DNA of 64,000 nt, taken from NCBI RefSeq assembly GCF_009905375.1, contig NC_133650.1, forward strand, positions 175,655,565-175,719,564. Reading direction: 5' to 3'. Below are positions 1 to 11,875 of the stretch, one piece after another. A model generated the notes under the pieces. The model made no database searches. It was not told where the DNA came from and worked only from the letters and a program-made list of their open reading frames with translations. Numbering within the stretch: the stretch's first letter is position 1; every line of letters starts with the position of its first letter. Position numbers and translations under genes: made by a program. This stretch comes from Apium graveolens (Eukaryota > Streptophyta > Magnoliopsida > Apiales > Apiaceae).

Positions 1-2741
1 CATTATCAGCGAGTATCAATAAACTAAACTGGACACAAGTTCGCACCTATATCCTGTTGATTAGCCAAGATACAGTGCAAATCCTTACCTCAATATATAG
101 ATTCATTCGGGTACCCAGGCTCTACGGCCCAACACAAGGATCTGGTTAATTCCTAGTCCATAGGATCAAGTGTATACCTGATCCTAATCGTCACCATCCA
201 GTCCATTGATGAGCAACCGAAAAGATCAGTATGCTTTGATGTATCCCAATATCGGAATATATCAGGATATGTATATATATATATATAAACTATTGGAATA
301 TGAAAAGAGGATTCAACGAATTATAAGAAATCAGGAATCGAAATGAAATATTAACAAAGGAATAATAATTATGTATCAGTGTTTGTGAACAGGAATAATC
401 AGTATGTAACTATGATAAGAATCTGAAAGCAATTCACTATTCTGAATTTAGAATAGGAGAAAAACTTGCCTTTTACGCGATCTACCATAAGCAATTCACT
501 GTTATCTAACCCTGGCTCGTCCGCCTTCTCGGCTTCGCCTCTATCAAAGATATAGGCTTATTTAGTCAACTCTTATCTCAATCGCGTTTCAAACCGACTT
601 CACGTAGCCCTTATCGTCTACCCGTAAGCTTAAAATTGACTTGTATAATAATTAATAACAGATAAGACTTGATTAACCATATAATTCACATAGCACATAA
701 GTCACATAGTCATTCTAGGTTTAAAATAATTTTTAGAATCGAAATCGACTCGCTATTCGCTCTTCTGAACAATATTTGGCTCGCTTCCTAATTTTCGAAA
801 TTTATTGGACCCGTCTCCGTAAGTAATAGGGCATATAAGCAAATAAATATTGAAAGTCGACTCGCTTCTAATAGAAATTAGGATTTAAACTATTTTTAAT
901 GAAAACAGATCATTTTTCTGAGTCAAAGGGCTTTCGTTTCCCTTAAATCGGATAAAGGTTCAATTATTGATCGATAAATAAGGATAAATCTATTTATTAT
1001 TTAATATAATTAATTATTCAAAATTATTGAACCTCAAAAATATTGTTTAATAAAAATTTAGGAAAAATCAGAATTAGAAATGATTTTTTCATAATTTTTG
1101 AAATCAAAATAGTTTTATTATGATTTATTGAAAATATTTTAATTAATTATAAAAATAATTAATCATTTTTAAATAATTAATAAATAATTAAATAAATAAT
1201 TAATTTCAAATTTTAGAAAATATTTCATAATTATTTATAATATAAATCAATTAATTAATTAATCAATTAATCAATTTATAAACTAAATAAAACTGATTTT
1301 TTTTGCAATTAATAAAAATAAAAATAAAATAGAAATTCATAAACATTTGTCAGAAATGAAACTTCTGACAAATTGGATCAAACACGGGTCAAATATACAG
1401 GTCAAACGGGTCAAAATCCGGGTCGTGAAAACACGCCGGATTTTGCCCTGAAACCGGCGACCAGAACAGATTTTGGTGGCTCATTTTCAAGCCAAAATCG
1501 ACATCGTTTGGTCTGTTTCTTGACCAAAATTGATTGCAAATCACTTCAACATCACAAACACATCGTTCAATCCCCGGAATCATCCCTACATCTCAACCTC
1601 CTATCAAACCGACATAAACTCCGTCCAACACCCGATTTTTTTGTTTGTACATAAAACTTTGATTTTAATAGCTCAAATCAAAGCTTAGAACCTCTACAAT
1701 CTAAGACCTAACATCTCAGTAACCAAAAATCACTCAAACTCAAAAATGATAAAATCAAAATTGAGTATAAACACTAGAAATCGAACTATTATTTCAAGCA
1801 ACCGTTCATTAAATTAATTGATGCAAATGGATCAGAAACAATCATAAAAAGCTATTCATAACATCAATTTCAACAAATAACCCTAGAATCAAAAAGTACC
1901 CATTCGAACATAAACCATAGAAATCGAAAATGAAAAACAACGAATCAAAACATGAAATTGATATCAGAAATAGAAAGAACATGTCAAAACCTTTGATTTG
2001 AGTACTTGAACGACTTGATTTGGTGCAGGATTCAGATCAAAATCACGGTTTGATTGCACGACCCGAATTCCAAACCCGACCTGAAAAATAGAGAATTTTC
2101 AGATTTTTTAGATTTTTTTTAATTCAATTATAATTAATTAATAAAAATTAGGCTAGTTATAGTAGGTACAATAATACTCCTAATTAAAATTAAGGCCCTA
2201 ATTATACATCTAATAAAATTAATTGGCCCCTAATTTTATAATCTTTGAGTATTAATTTCTAATTTTTAAATATTTAATATATAATATATATGTCAAAAAT
2301 TCCAAAATTTTTTGAATAATTCAAAAATACAAAGAAATGGTATAATTGAAAGTCCCATAATTTTTTAAAAATAAAAATGTGATTTTTGTGGGGTTTTTAA
2401 CATCCGAAGGGGTCCGAAAAAGTCAATTTTCACGAAATGAGAAAATTTATAAAATATCTAGATGTTCAGAATAACGCGATGGTATAAACCGTTCTAACGC
2501 CAATTAGTTTATTTTAAATATCAGCTATTAAAACATAGTTCGGGGCGTATAACTTTTGATACAAAAGCTTTTAACACGAAATAAAATATTCGATAAATAC
2601 CCAGAAAATACCCTGACGATATGAAATACACGTAAAATATAACAGTTAGGGTTTTATACTTAATTACATATAATTGACATAATAAAATGCATTATTTATC
2701 TGTATTATGATATAATACAAACTTAATTTCCCAGCATTACA
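1..2741 (-). repeat. Element A 3' LTR (left end outside window)
   Basis: Non-coding, AT-rich stretch. Bases from about 1187 to 2741 match 32468-34054 closely, including a shared GC-richer block near 1380-1460. It ends (read on the minus strand it begins) with TGTAATGC next to a polypurine tract, which defines the LTR edge. The first 1.1 kb has no partner in the window because the other LTR is truncated. No gene is supported here; short open frames near 1389-1654 recur in both LTRs and look like chance. Confidence 0.8.
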
Positions 2742-2757
2742 TCCTTCCCCCCTTAAT
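2742..2757 (-). other. Polypurine tract of element A
   Basis: On the minus strand, AAGGGGGGAAGGA lies immediately before the LTR start TGTAATGC. This is the expected plus-strand primer for reverse transcription and fixes the element's orientation. Confidence 0.8.
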
Positions 2758-2780
2758 AAGATTATGTCCTCAGAGTCTCG

Positions 2781-4723
2781 CTATGAAAATAATTGGGGAT
2801 ACTTTTCTAACATTTCACTCTTAAGTTCCCAGGTTGACTGTTCAATCAAAGAGTTTCTCCACAAAACTCGTACTAAAGGTACAGACTTATTTCTCAACAC
2901 TCTCTCATGCCGATCTAGAATTCTTATTTGCTGCTCTACATAAGACAAATCAGGTTGAATTTCTATCGGCTCATATTCTATTACAAGTCTAGAATCAGGA
3001 TTATATCTCTTAAGTATTGACACATGGAACACGTTATGGATATGCTACATATGAGGTGGTAAAGCTAACTCGTACACAACTTTCCCGACTTTCTTCAAGA
3101 TTTCAAATGGCCCAACGTATCTTAGCTTTAGTTTACCCTTTACCAAATATGGTTAAACCTTTCCATGGAGATACTTTTAATAACACATGTTCCCCTTCTT
3201 GGTAGTCCATATCCTTTCTGGTTTGGTCTGCATATTTCCACTGTCGATTTTGCGCTACTTCGAGCCGTTTTCGGATAAGCTTTACTTTTTCCTTGGTCTG
3301 CTGAATCAATTTTGGACCTAAGATTTTGCGTTAACCAACTTCATCCCAATACACAGGTGATCTGCATTTCCTTCCGTATAAAGCTTCATAAGGTGGCATT
3401 CCAATGCTTGCATGATAACTATTGTTGTATGAAAATTCCACTAGCGGTAAATGTTCATCCCAACTGCCTTCAAAATCTATCGCATATACACGTAACATAT
3501 CTTCAATTGTTTGAATCGTTCTTTCACTCCATCCGTCTGTTTGCAGATGATAAGGGGTACTAATATTTAGTTTGGTACCAAGGCATTCTTGAAACTGTCT
3601 CCAGAATCTCAAATTAAAATGTGGATCTCGATCAGATACAATTGATACAAGAACACCATGTCGCATCACAATTTCCTTGAGATATAAGTGTACTAATTTA
3701 TCGAGCAAAAACCTTTCGATGATTGGAAAAAATGTGCTGACTTGGTTAGTCTTTCGATGATCAACTGAATTGCATCATGATTTGCTCTGGTTCTTGGAAG
3801 TCCTACCACAAAATCCATCGCTAGATGTTCCCATTTCCATTCTAGAATATCCAGTGGTTGTAAAAATCCGCTTGGACGTTGATGTTCTGTTTTGATTCGT
3901 TGGCATGTGTACATTTACTTACCCACTCTGCTATTTCTTTCTTCATGTTAAGCTTTCCTTCAAATCTCGATACATCTTTGTACTTCTTGGATGTATGGAA
4001 TATCTTGACTTGTGATTGTCATGTAATATTTCTTCTTTCAATTCTGGCACATTTGGTATCCAGATTCTTGATGAAAATCGTAGAATTCCTTTATCATCTT
4101 TTTGACTTGTGATTTCTTCTCATGTTAAGTTGTCGTCCTCTGGACTCATAACTTCTTCTTGACACCTTTGAATCTTTTCCAAAAGTTCTGGCTGAAATTT
4201 CATTGCATAGATCACTTCAGTAGATTCTCCAAACTTCAATTTCCAACTTCTCAAATTCTCTGACCAACTCTTCTGAAGAAGTCAACATATTCAATCTCTA
4301 TTTCCGGCTTAATGCATCTGCCACGACGTTCGCTTTTCCTGGATGATAGCTGATGGTAACATCATAATCCTTGATTAATTCTAGCTATCATCGTTGTCTC
4401 ATGTTAAGTTCCTTTTGCGTAAAGATATACTTTAGAATTTTATGATCCGTATAAATTTCACACTTCTCACCGTAAAAGTAATGTCTCCAAAGTTTCAATG
4501 CAAACACTATTGTTGCTAATTCCAAATCATGCGTATGATATTTCTGTTCAGGAGGTTTCAGTTGTCTAGAAGCATACGCAACTATGTTACATTGCTGCTT
4601 CAATACGCATCCTAGTCCTCGATATGAAGCATCACTATAAATGACAAAATCTCCTTGCTCATCTTGTAACACAAGTACAGGTGCGGTTACCAATTGATTC
4701 TTTAATTCCTGAAAACTCTCTTC
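2781..4723 (-). pseudogene. pol: Element A pol, C-terminal part (RNase H, integrase, chromodomain)
   Basis: Degraded gypsy polyprotein read right to left. The RNase H piece (4388-4723) keeps motifs such as IYSDAS and [14 protein letters not shown] broken integrase follows (3331-3914; MDFVVGLPR, then [11 protein letters not shown], the region of the catalytic glutamate). The tail (2781-3032) has FHVSILKRYNPD followed by a chromodomain-like stretch with RNKSVPLVRVLW, ending in a stop at 2781. Several frame changes and stops separate the pieces. The first residues of the open frame reaching 4768 come from copia B's LTR, not from pol. The family normally encodes a polyprotein cleaved into virus-like-particle enzymes; this copy cannot make one. 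Confidence 0.85.
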
Positions 4724-4728
4724 ATATT
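4724..4728. repeat. Target site duplication of element B, left (ATATT)
   Basis: Partner of ACATT at 30980-30984, with one substitution. Taking ACATT as original restores an uninterrupted RNase H reading frame in element A. Confidence 0.75.
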
Positions 4729-5532
4729 TTTTAGGAATATGTTGTGTACATGATGATAAACTAAACACAACACCTGAGTAGATTTAACTTAATGAATTTT
4801 GTAGCACCCGACAGATGATCAATTATAGTCCCGACGGATGATTCAATATAGTCCAGACGGATGACTAATTGATATCCACCGGGTGAGTAGCTTATGTAAC
4901 AATAAGTAATGTAGCACATTTCTGCAAACAACTTTGTATAGATTATATAGTAGCATATGAGTCATGTTGACTACTAGTAGATATGCAGAATAGGTTGATT
5001 AATTGTAAATATTAGATGTCTTGTAATTCTACATAAATGAAATGGAGTAAAGTGTCAAATAGCTACCCGACGGATGATCAACAAAGCTACCCGACGGATG
5101 ATCAACAAGGCTAATCGACAGATGCCAAGAAAGTACCCGATGGATAATCAATGCAAATATCTGTTGACAGTGACAATATAGTCACATGCATTGGATGTTT
5201 GCAAAAGGAATGTGGTAGCCTGTATAGCAGGGTTTTTGAGAACAAAGAAGCATTACCATTTCCATGCTATTATGGAGATATTCAAAGATGCTGGAATAGA
5301 GTAGCGAAGCAGCATGGAGTTAGACTTTATAGGTTTTGTTTTATTATCCAATCTTACTATCATGTTAACTTGGTGATATATAAACCAAGTGTAGCTACTA
5401 GAACAAATAACTAATCAAACACATTTCAGAAGAGAAATAGAAAAAGCTGTAACTGTTAAGAATTTCTCTGTAGTTTGTTTGTTCACTTGTAAAAGCAGCT
5501 GTGAGCTATTCAAGCTTCACAGGGTTCTCTCG

Positions 5533-5569
<37 letters not shown>

Positions 5570-5791
5570 CTTATATATATATCTGGTGGATACATTCAAA
5601 TCCACCAGAAAGTTTTAAAGACTTATGTTTTTATTACTTGTGTTTTGATTCATATAATTCTTTCATTCCACACTTTGCAAATCAAACACTTATATATTAT
5701 TGAGTTAGAACAGTTTTAAAAAAATCTCAAAAAGAAACCAAAATTACATTCAACCCCCCCTGTAATTATTGTTGTATTGTTAGGGATAACA
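4729..5791 (+). repeat. Element B 5' LTR
   Basis: Matches 29945-30979 along its length. Its first bases are TTTTAGGAATATG where the 3' LTR has TGTTAGGAATATG, so the terminal TG has mutated. It ends in GGATAACA just before the primer site. It holds several copies of the CCGACGGATG motif (4831, 5067, 5091 and decayed ones), and a TA-rich run at 5532-5582 that is longer than in the 3' LTR. Confidence 0.85.
5488..5494 (+). promoter_or_regulatory. Degraded TATA box in B 5' LTR
   Basis: TGTAAAA stands where the 3' LTR has TATAAAA (30704-30710), in otherwise very similar context. If this is the core promoter, the 5' copy has lost it. Confidence 0.45.
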
Positions 5792-5793
5792 AT

Positions 5794-5805
5794 TGGTGTC
5801 AGAGT
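5794..5805 (+). other. Primer binding site of element B
   Basis: TGGTGTCAGAGT lies 2 bases after the LTR end and resembles the plant initiator-methionine tRNA complement TGGTATCAGAGC with two changes. Confidence 0.75.
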
Positions 5806-5851
5806 GAGCTCTTGAAGTACAAAGAGTTTAAAGATCACAACAAACAGCAAG

Positions 5852-7877
5852 ATGAATAAGAAGGATGTTGGAGTTAAGATTCCATTTCTGGACAAAGATA
5901 ATTATCACCACTGGAAGGTAAAGATGCACCTACATCTTCTTTCTCAAGATGCACCTGCATAGTGAGAGGTCATCATGTTCCAATGAGAGCTACAACAGAG
6001 AATGAACCATCTGTTCCCAAGCCTAGGCATGAATGGTCAGATCCCGATATTGAGCAAGTCAGGAAAGACAAAAAGACCATGAATAAATTGTTCAATGGAG
6101 TTGATGGTGATATGTTTAACAACATCATTAACTGTAAAACAGCCAAGGAGGTTTGGGACACAATTCAGATTATCTGTGATGGTACTGAGCAAGTAAGGGA
6201 GAATAAGATGTAGCTGCTAATTCAGCAATATGAGTACTTTCATTGTAAAGATAGTGAGTCTCTCACTGACATTTTTAGTAGATTTCAAAAACTACTAAAT
6301 GCTCTGAAATTGCATGGAAGAGTCTATCAGACAAAAGACTCCAATTTCAAGTTCCTTAGATCTCTTCCAAAGGAATGGAAACCAATGACAGTCTCATTGA
6401 GAAACTCTCAAGATTACAAGGAGTTTACTTTGGAGAGACTGTATGACATCCTGAAAACTTATGAGCTTGAAATAGAGTAATATGAGAGGATGGAGAAAGG
6501 AAGGAAGAAAGGAGGGTTCATAGCACTGGTTGCTGAGTTAGAGAAAGAGAAAGAGATGAATGTAGAAGCTATTGAGTCTACTTCAAAGGTCTGTGAGAAC
6601 AAGGGTAAAGGGATGGCAGCTGAGAATGAAAATCATTTGAGCCAAGATGACATGGATGATATTGATGAGCATTTAGCATTCCTTTCTAGAAGATTTGCCA
6701 AGATCAAGTTCAAAAGAACTTTGGAGCAGCCAAGCCAAATAGATACTTGGTGGATAAATCCAAATTAAAGTGTTTCAAATGTGGCTTGGCAGGGCATTTT
6801 TCCAGTGAGTGTAGAAAGTCAGATTCCAGGAAAAAGAAGTTTGAGCCTATTGATTACAAACAGAAATATTTTAAGTTTCTCAAGCAAAAGGAAAGGGCTT
6901 TCATTACAACTGGGCAGCTGATGGTTTGGATGAAGACGAGGATGTCAGCTTTGTCAATCTAGCTCTATGGCCAAGTCTGATGAAACAAAAACTAGTTCTT
7001 CAAGTAATCAGGTAATCACCACCAACCTAGCACATTTATCTAAAGCTGAGTGTAATGATGTAATTAATGACATGTCTACAGAATTATATCACGTGTTACA
7101 CTTAAGTCACTCACTAAGGAAAAAGCTAAACTTAAAGAAAATAATTTGTTTTTAAGTGAGAGGAATAATGTGCTAGAATCTCAGTTTATTGAATTTGAAA
7201 AATTGTGAATAGAATGTAAGATTGTTAAGGATGAATTAACTGAGTCCTTGAAGAAAGAAGAGATTTTGAAGAAGCAACTTGAACAAGAACAGGGTATTGA
7301 GTCCTTTTGTGATGCATCCTGGAAAAAGAGAAAGGAGAAGCTGGAATCTAATTTGGTTGAAGGATTGCTAACAGATGTAGACTCAACGGATGATGAGAAT
7401 CATCCGTTGGATAATCAAAACGATTATCCGTCGAGTGACATAAATCCTCATCCTTCGGCTGTGAGAAAACCTGTGAGCAAAGCCAAACTTGCCAAGTTAA
7501 ATGAGAAATATGGATCAGTTTCCAAAAACTTTGTTTCAGGAGAATCAAGTGAAGTGAAGAAGGAGAAGAAAGTTAATGTTGGTCATATGTCTATCAAGCA
7601 ATTGAATGAAAGATTGGAGAAGATTGAGATTAAAACAGAAGGTAAAAGGAAAAATAATAGAAATGGGAAAGTAGGGATTAACAAACACAATAACTACACA
7701 CCTGATAAATATGCTCCAAGAAAAATATGTGCTAAGTGTGGTAGTGTTAATCATTTGTTTGTTAATTGCAAACTTGCCATGTCAACTCCCATATTTGTAC
7801 CCTCTTCTTTTCCCAACATGACTGACATGCCTTCTATACCTGTGAATGCTATGTCTGCTCAGAATATGAATGCATAA
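5852..7877 (+). pseudogene. gag: Element B gag (Sirevirus-type capsid, broken)
   Basis: Starts at the ATG at 5852, 58 bases after the primer site, with the copia gag opening IPFLDKDNYHHWKVKM. The frame shifts near 5950, has stops at 6211 and near 6478, and shifts again near 6750. Gag core text such as AKEVWDTIQ is at about 6146-6172. A first CCHC zinc knuckle (CFKCGLAGHFSSEC) is at 6771-6812. A second, CAKCGSVNHLFVNC, is at 7728-7769, beyond a lysine-rich charged region (7248-7700). Gag would package element RNA into cytoplasmic particles. Its C-terminal part holds motif-encoded residues (HPLDN, YPSSD, HPSAV) discussed in the findings. It cannot give a full protein now. Confidence 0.82.
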
Positions 7878-7945
7878 TTTGCTAATATGCCATTTGCACC
7901 TAATCCTTATTATGCTGCATTTAGTATGCCACAAATGCTGCTAAT

Positions 7946-8490
7946 ATGCCTGATAATTCTGTTTTAATGACTGGTTTCAAAGGTCCAACTCAAATGACTA
8001 AGGATGAATCAGAAATTCCCAAGTCAAATGAGGTCAAACCTAAGAAACCAAAGAAGAAAGCTAACAAGGCAGGACCCAAGGAAACTTGGGCACCAAAATC
8101 AACTTGGTTTGATTTTGATGTGTGCAGGGAAATAGAAAGAATCTTTGGTACCTGGATAGTGGTTGTTCAAGGCACATGAATGGAGATTCTACCCTGCTCA
8201 CAGAGTTCAAGGAGAGAGTTGGCCCAAGTATTACCTTTGGAGATGACATCAAGGGTTATAATGTGGGATATGGCTTGATTTCAAAAAACAATGTCATCAT
8301 TGAGGAGGTTGCCCTAGTGGATGGTCTCAAGCATAATTTGTTGAGTATCAGCCAGCTTTGTGATAAGGGCAATTCAGTAACCTTCAACTCAGAAGCATGT
8401 GTCGTGACAAACAAAAGGAGCAACAAAGTGGTTCTCACTGGTGTGAGAAGAGGAAATGTGTATCTAGCTGACTTCAACTCATCAAATGCA
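7946..8490 (+). pseudogene. pol: Element B aspartic protease region
   Basis: A lysine-rich linker (7946-8120) leads by frame change into a copia protease: WYLDSGCSRHM with the catalytic DSG at 8155-8163, then ITFGDD and HNLLSISQLCDKG, the usual end of the domain. The enzyme would cut the gag-pol polyprotein inside the particle. The domain itself is intact from 8122 on, but it is cut off from gag by frame breaks. Confidence 0.85.
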
Positions 8491-9420
8491 GAATCTGTTA
8501 CTTGTCTTCTCAGTAAAGCAAGTCAAGATGAAAGTTGGCTATGGTACAAGAAGCTATCCCATCTAAACTTCAAGACCATGAATGAGCTTGTCAAGAAAGA
8601 ACTGGTTAGAGGCATTCCTCAAGTAGAGTTTTCTAAGGATGGACTGTGTGATGCCTGCCAAAAGGGAAAGCAGATTAAAGCATCATTCAGAAAGAAGCTT
8701 GACTCAATAATTGAAGAACCTTTGCAATTGCTACACATGGATTTGTTTGGACCAGTCAATGTGTTGTCCATATCAAGGAAAAGATTTTGCCTAGTAATTG
8801 TAGATAATTTCTCAAAGTTCTCTTGGACATATTTCCTAAAGTTTAAAGATGAGGCTAGTGAAATCATCATCAATCATATTAGGGAAGTCAACAATCATCC
8901 TGAATTTAAGGTAAGACGAATCTTGAGTGACAATGGAACTGAGTTCAAGAATTTTGTGATAAGATCATTTTGTGAAGAGAATGGGATAATGCATGAGTTT
9001 TCTGCAACAAGAACTCCACAAAAAAATGGAGTAGTGGAAAGAAAGAACAAATCTCTTATTGAAGCTGCAAGGACAATGCTTGAAGAATCAAAGTTACCAA
9101 CATATTTCTGGGCTGAAGCTGTGAATACCGCCTGCTACACTCAGAACATTTCTTTGATTAATTAAGAAAAGTGTATGACACCCTACCAATTATTTAAGAA
9201 CAAGAAACCAACTCTAAATTTTCTTCATGTCTTTGGCTCCAAAGGTTATATCTTGAGAAATCAAACTGATCAACATGGGAAGTTTGATGCTAAAGCATAT
9301 GAAGGAAGTTTTGTTGGATATGCTGTGGGAAAAGCATATAGAGTCTACAATCTGAGAACCAACATTGTTATGGAATCAATACATGTTGTGTTTGATGATA
9401 AAAAGATTGAACGACTGTAA
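8491..9420 (+). pseudogene. pol: Element B integrase
   Basis: Continues from the protease in frame. The zinc-binding region holds HLNFKTMNEL and CDACQKGKQ (about 8560-8675). The catalytic core has MDLFGP (first aspartate, about 8740), ILSDNGTEF (second aspartate, about 8930) and VERKNKSL (glutamate, about 9040), so the D,D,E set is present. A stop at 9163-9165 interrupts it, but the frame resumes at 9175 with the copia C-terminal pattern (TPYQLFKNKKPTLNFLHVFG) and ends at 9420. Integrase would insert the cDNA into host DNA and leave 5-base duplications, as seen around B. Confidence 0.87.
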
Positions 9421-9900
9421 GATGAAGATTCTCATGAGAGTCACAAATTTGATAATATGGAGATGGTTAGTGATGATAGTGATGATGAAAGTGATCAAGA
9501 AACAATGGCAAAGGATAATGTAGAAAAATCTACTATAAATGAAGCACAAAATTCAACATTTGTCGAGTTGCAAAATGCTTCATCCGTCGGAAGATAATCT
9601 GCTTTATCCGTCGGTAGACAATCAGCCTCATCCGTCGGAACACAAAGTGCACCATCCGTCGGGTCATCAAAAGAAGCTGAAAGTCAGATCACTTATAGAA
9701 AATTTTCCTTTCTCAAATCAAAGATTCACAAACTCAGGGGGAGTTTCTAATAATCAAAACTCAGTCACACATAAAGACAACAATGAGGCATCTTCATCTA
9801 GAGCTAATCTACCTGAACAAAGAAAATGGACAAAAGATCACCCCTTTGAGCTCATCATTGGTGATGTGTCTTCTAGAGTTCAAACAAGGAGAGCAACTCA
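9421..9900 (+). other. Integrase-RT spacer of B with four 10-mer motif copies
   Basis: Links integrase to RT. It is rich in acidic and serine codons. Between 9581 and 9662 it carries CATCCGTCGG three times exactly (9581, 9629, 9653) and once as TATCCGTCGG (9605), each separated by 14 bases. In the RT reading frame these encode repeated (H/Y)PS(E/V/G) units. No known domain is evident. Confidence 0.7.
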
Positions 9901-11463
9901 AGAAGAATGTCTATACAGTAACTTCCTATCTAAGGAAGAACCAAATAAGGTAGAAGAAGCTTTGTTGGATCCTGATTGGATTTTAGCTATGCATGAGGAG
10001 CTAAACCAATTTGAAAGGAACAAGGTATGGAAGCTGGTACCCAAGCCTAAAGGAAAGAATCCAATTAACACCAAATGGGTATTCAGAAATCAGATGGATG
10101 AAAATGGCATAGTAGTAAGAAACAAAGCTAGATTGGTTGCTAAGGGCTATTCTCAACAAGAAGGAATAGATTTTGATGAGACTTTTGCTCCTGTTGCAAG
10201 ACTTGAAGCCATCAGAATTTTCTTAGCCAATGTAGCTCATGCCAATTTCAAGGTCTATCAAATGGATGTCAAAAGTGCATTTCTGAATAGAGATTTGGAG
10301 GAGGAAGTCTATGTTAGTCAGCCTCCTGGTTTTGAAGATCCAAACCTCCCAAATCATGTTTACTACCTTTTGAAAGCACTTTATGGACTGAAGCAAGCAC
10401 TTGAAGCCTGGTATGACACTTTATCAAAGTTTCTTTTGGAAAATCACTTCACAAGAGGTACTGTTGATAAAACTTTATTCTTTAGAAATGTTAATGGCTC
10501 TGGTATACTTGTTCAAATTTATGTAGATGATATTATATTTGGCTCTACAGATGAAAAACTTTGCAAAAAGTTGGCCAAATTGATGCAAAGTTAGTATAAA
10601 ATGAGCATGATGGGAGAACTAACTTACTTCCTTGGTTTCCATGTTAAGCAAGTTAGTGATGGAATATTCATTAGTCAAACTAAATACATTCATGGTCTTG
10701 TAAAGAAGTTTGATCTAATGGATTACACATCTGCAAAAACTCTCATGGCCACTGCAACTAAGCTTGAATTAAACACTACTGAAAAGTCTGTGGATATTTC
10801 AAGTTATAGGGGCATGGTTGGTTCACTTCTGTACTTAACAGCTAGTAGGCCAGATATAATGTTTGCTACTTATCTTTGTGCTAGATTTCAGGCTGATCCT
10901 AGAGAATCTCATTTAGTAACTATTAAGAGAATTTTCAGATATCTCAAGGGAACACCAAAACTTGGCATTTGGTACCCTAGAGATTTTGGTTTTAATCTAA
11001 CTGGTTATTCAGATGCAGATTATGCAGGTTGTAAAATAGACAGGAAAAGTACAATAGGAACCTGTCAATTTCTAGGGAACAAGCTTGTGTCCTGGTTTAG
11101 TAAAAAGCAAAATTCAGTTTCTACTTCAAAGCTGAAGCTGAATATATTGTTGCTGGTAGTCGCTATGCACATATTTTGTGGATGAAAAACCAATTGTTGG
11201 ACTATGTTCTACAAGTGGATAGGATTCCTATTTTCTGTGATAACACAAGTGCAATTGCCATCACTGAAAATTCAGTATAGCATTCAAGAAAAAATCACAT
11301 AAACATCAAGTACCACTTCATAAGGGAACATGTGATGAATGGTACTGTAGAACTGTATTTTGTTCCAAGTGAAAAATAGCTTGCAGACATATTTACCAAG
11401 CCACTTGATGAATCCACCTTTTCAAGATTGGTAAGTGAGTTAGGTATGCTCAATTATTCTTGA
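9901..11463 (+). pseudogene. pol: Element B reverse transcriptase and RNase H
   Basis: The frame open from 9539 enters the copia RT with [31 protein letters not shown] and [12 protein letters not shown]. The catalytic YVDD is at 10520-10531. A stop at 10592-10594 breaks the frame, which resumes at 10601 with MMGELTYFLG. RNase H starts near 10990 (TGYSDADYAGC). A frameshift near 11130 and a stop near 11279 follow, but its end is readable up to the copia signature LADIFTKPLD (about 11390-11415) and the stop at 11461-11463. RT and RNase H would copy genomic RNA to DNA. Broken but highly recognisable. Confidence 0.88.
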
Positions 11464-11875
11464 ATCATTTCAGATATTTTGCAAGTTGCAATGCAGCCAG
11501 AAATTTAATCGATGTTTCTATTTTGATGAAATTTTGGCTAAGTCAAAATTTACATCCCGACGGATGCTCATTATACATCGGAATATAATTTGTCTATAAA
11601 AATCAATTATTTTTCTGGAATATTTTATAACTCGACGGATAACTGTTTTATCTTCATCCGTCGAATTATCTTAATCCTAGCTGTTAATTCTCTGAACATT
11701 ATCCATCGAGTATACTTACAGTTTGTGAGTATGACACGATGGATAAGTGACAGAATTTTTACAGTTTATTCATTTTTAAACGGCTATTTTGGGAAATTTT
11801 TATTGGTCCTTTATTTTACTTTATTATTTTTGTCAGTTAATCTCTGAGATAGTATAAAAGCTAAATTTTTTAGCA
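11464..11875 (+). other. Inter-ORF spacer of B (pol to third ORF)
   Basis: Non-coding link between the pol stop and the third ORF. It has an exact CCGACGGATG at 11557-11566 and near-copies at 11631-11640 (TCGACGGATA with 5' C) and 11655-11664 (CATCCGTCGA). A TATAAAAG string at about 11853 lies just upstream of the third ORF's ATG and could be chance or an internal promoter. Confidence 0.5.

Noticed and set aside
1373..1654. Open frame of 93 codons in A's left LTR, with an opposing one at 1389-1583
   Set aside because: Both recur in the other A LTR with substitutions spread evenly, and resemble no known protein; part of LTR sequence.
5532..5582. TA-rich tract that could be read as a tyrosine/isoleucine-rich protein
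   Set aside because: Simple-sequence repeat in B's LTR; the open frames across it are low complexity and differ in length between LTRs.
9581..9662. Four regularly spaced repeats resembling a tiny CRISPR array
   Set aside because: Repeats are 10 bases with 14-base spacers, lie in a retrotransposon reading frame in a plant, and there are no cas genes.
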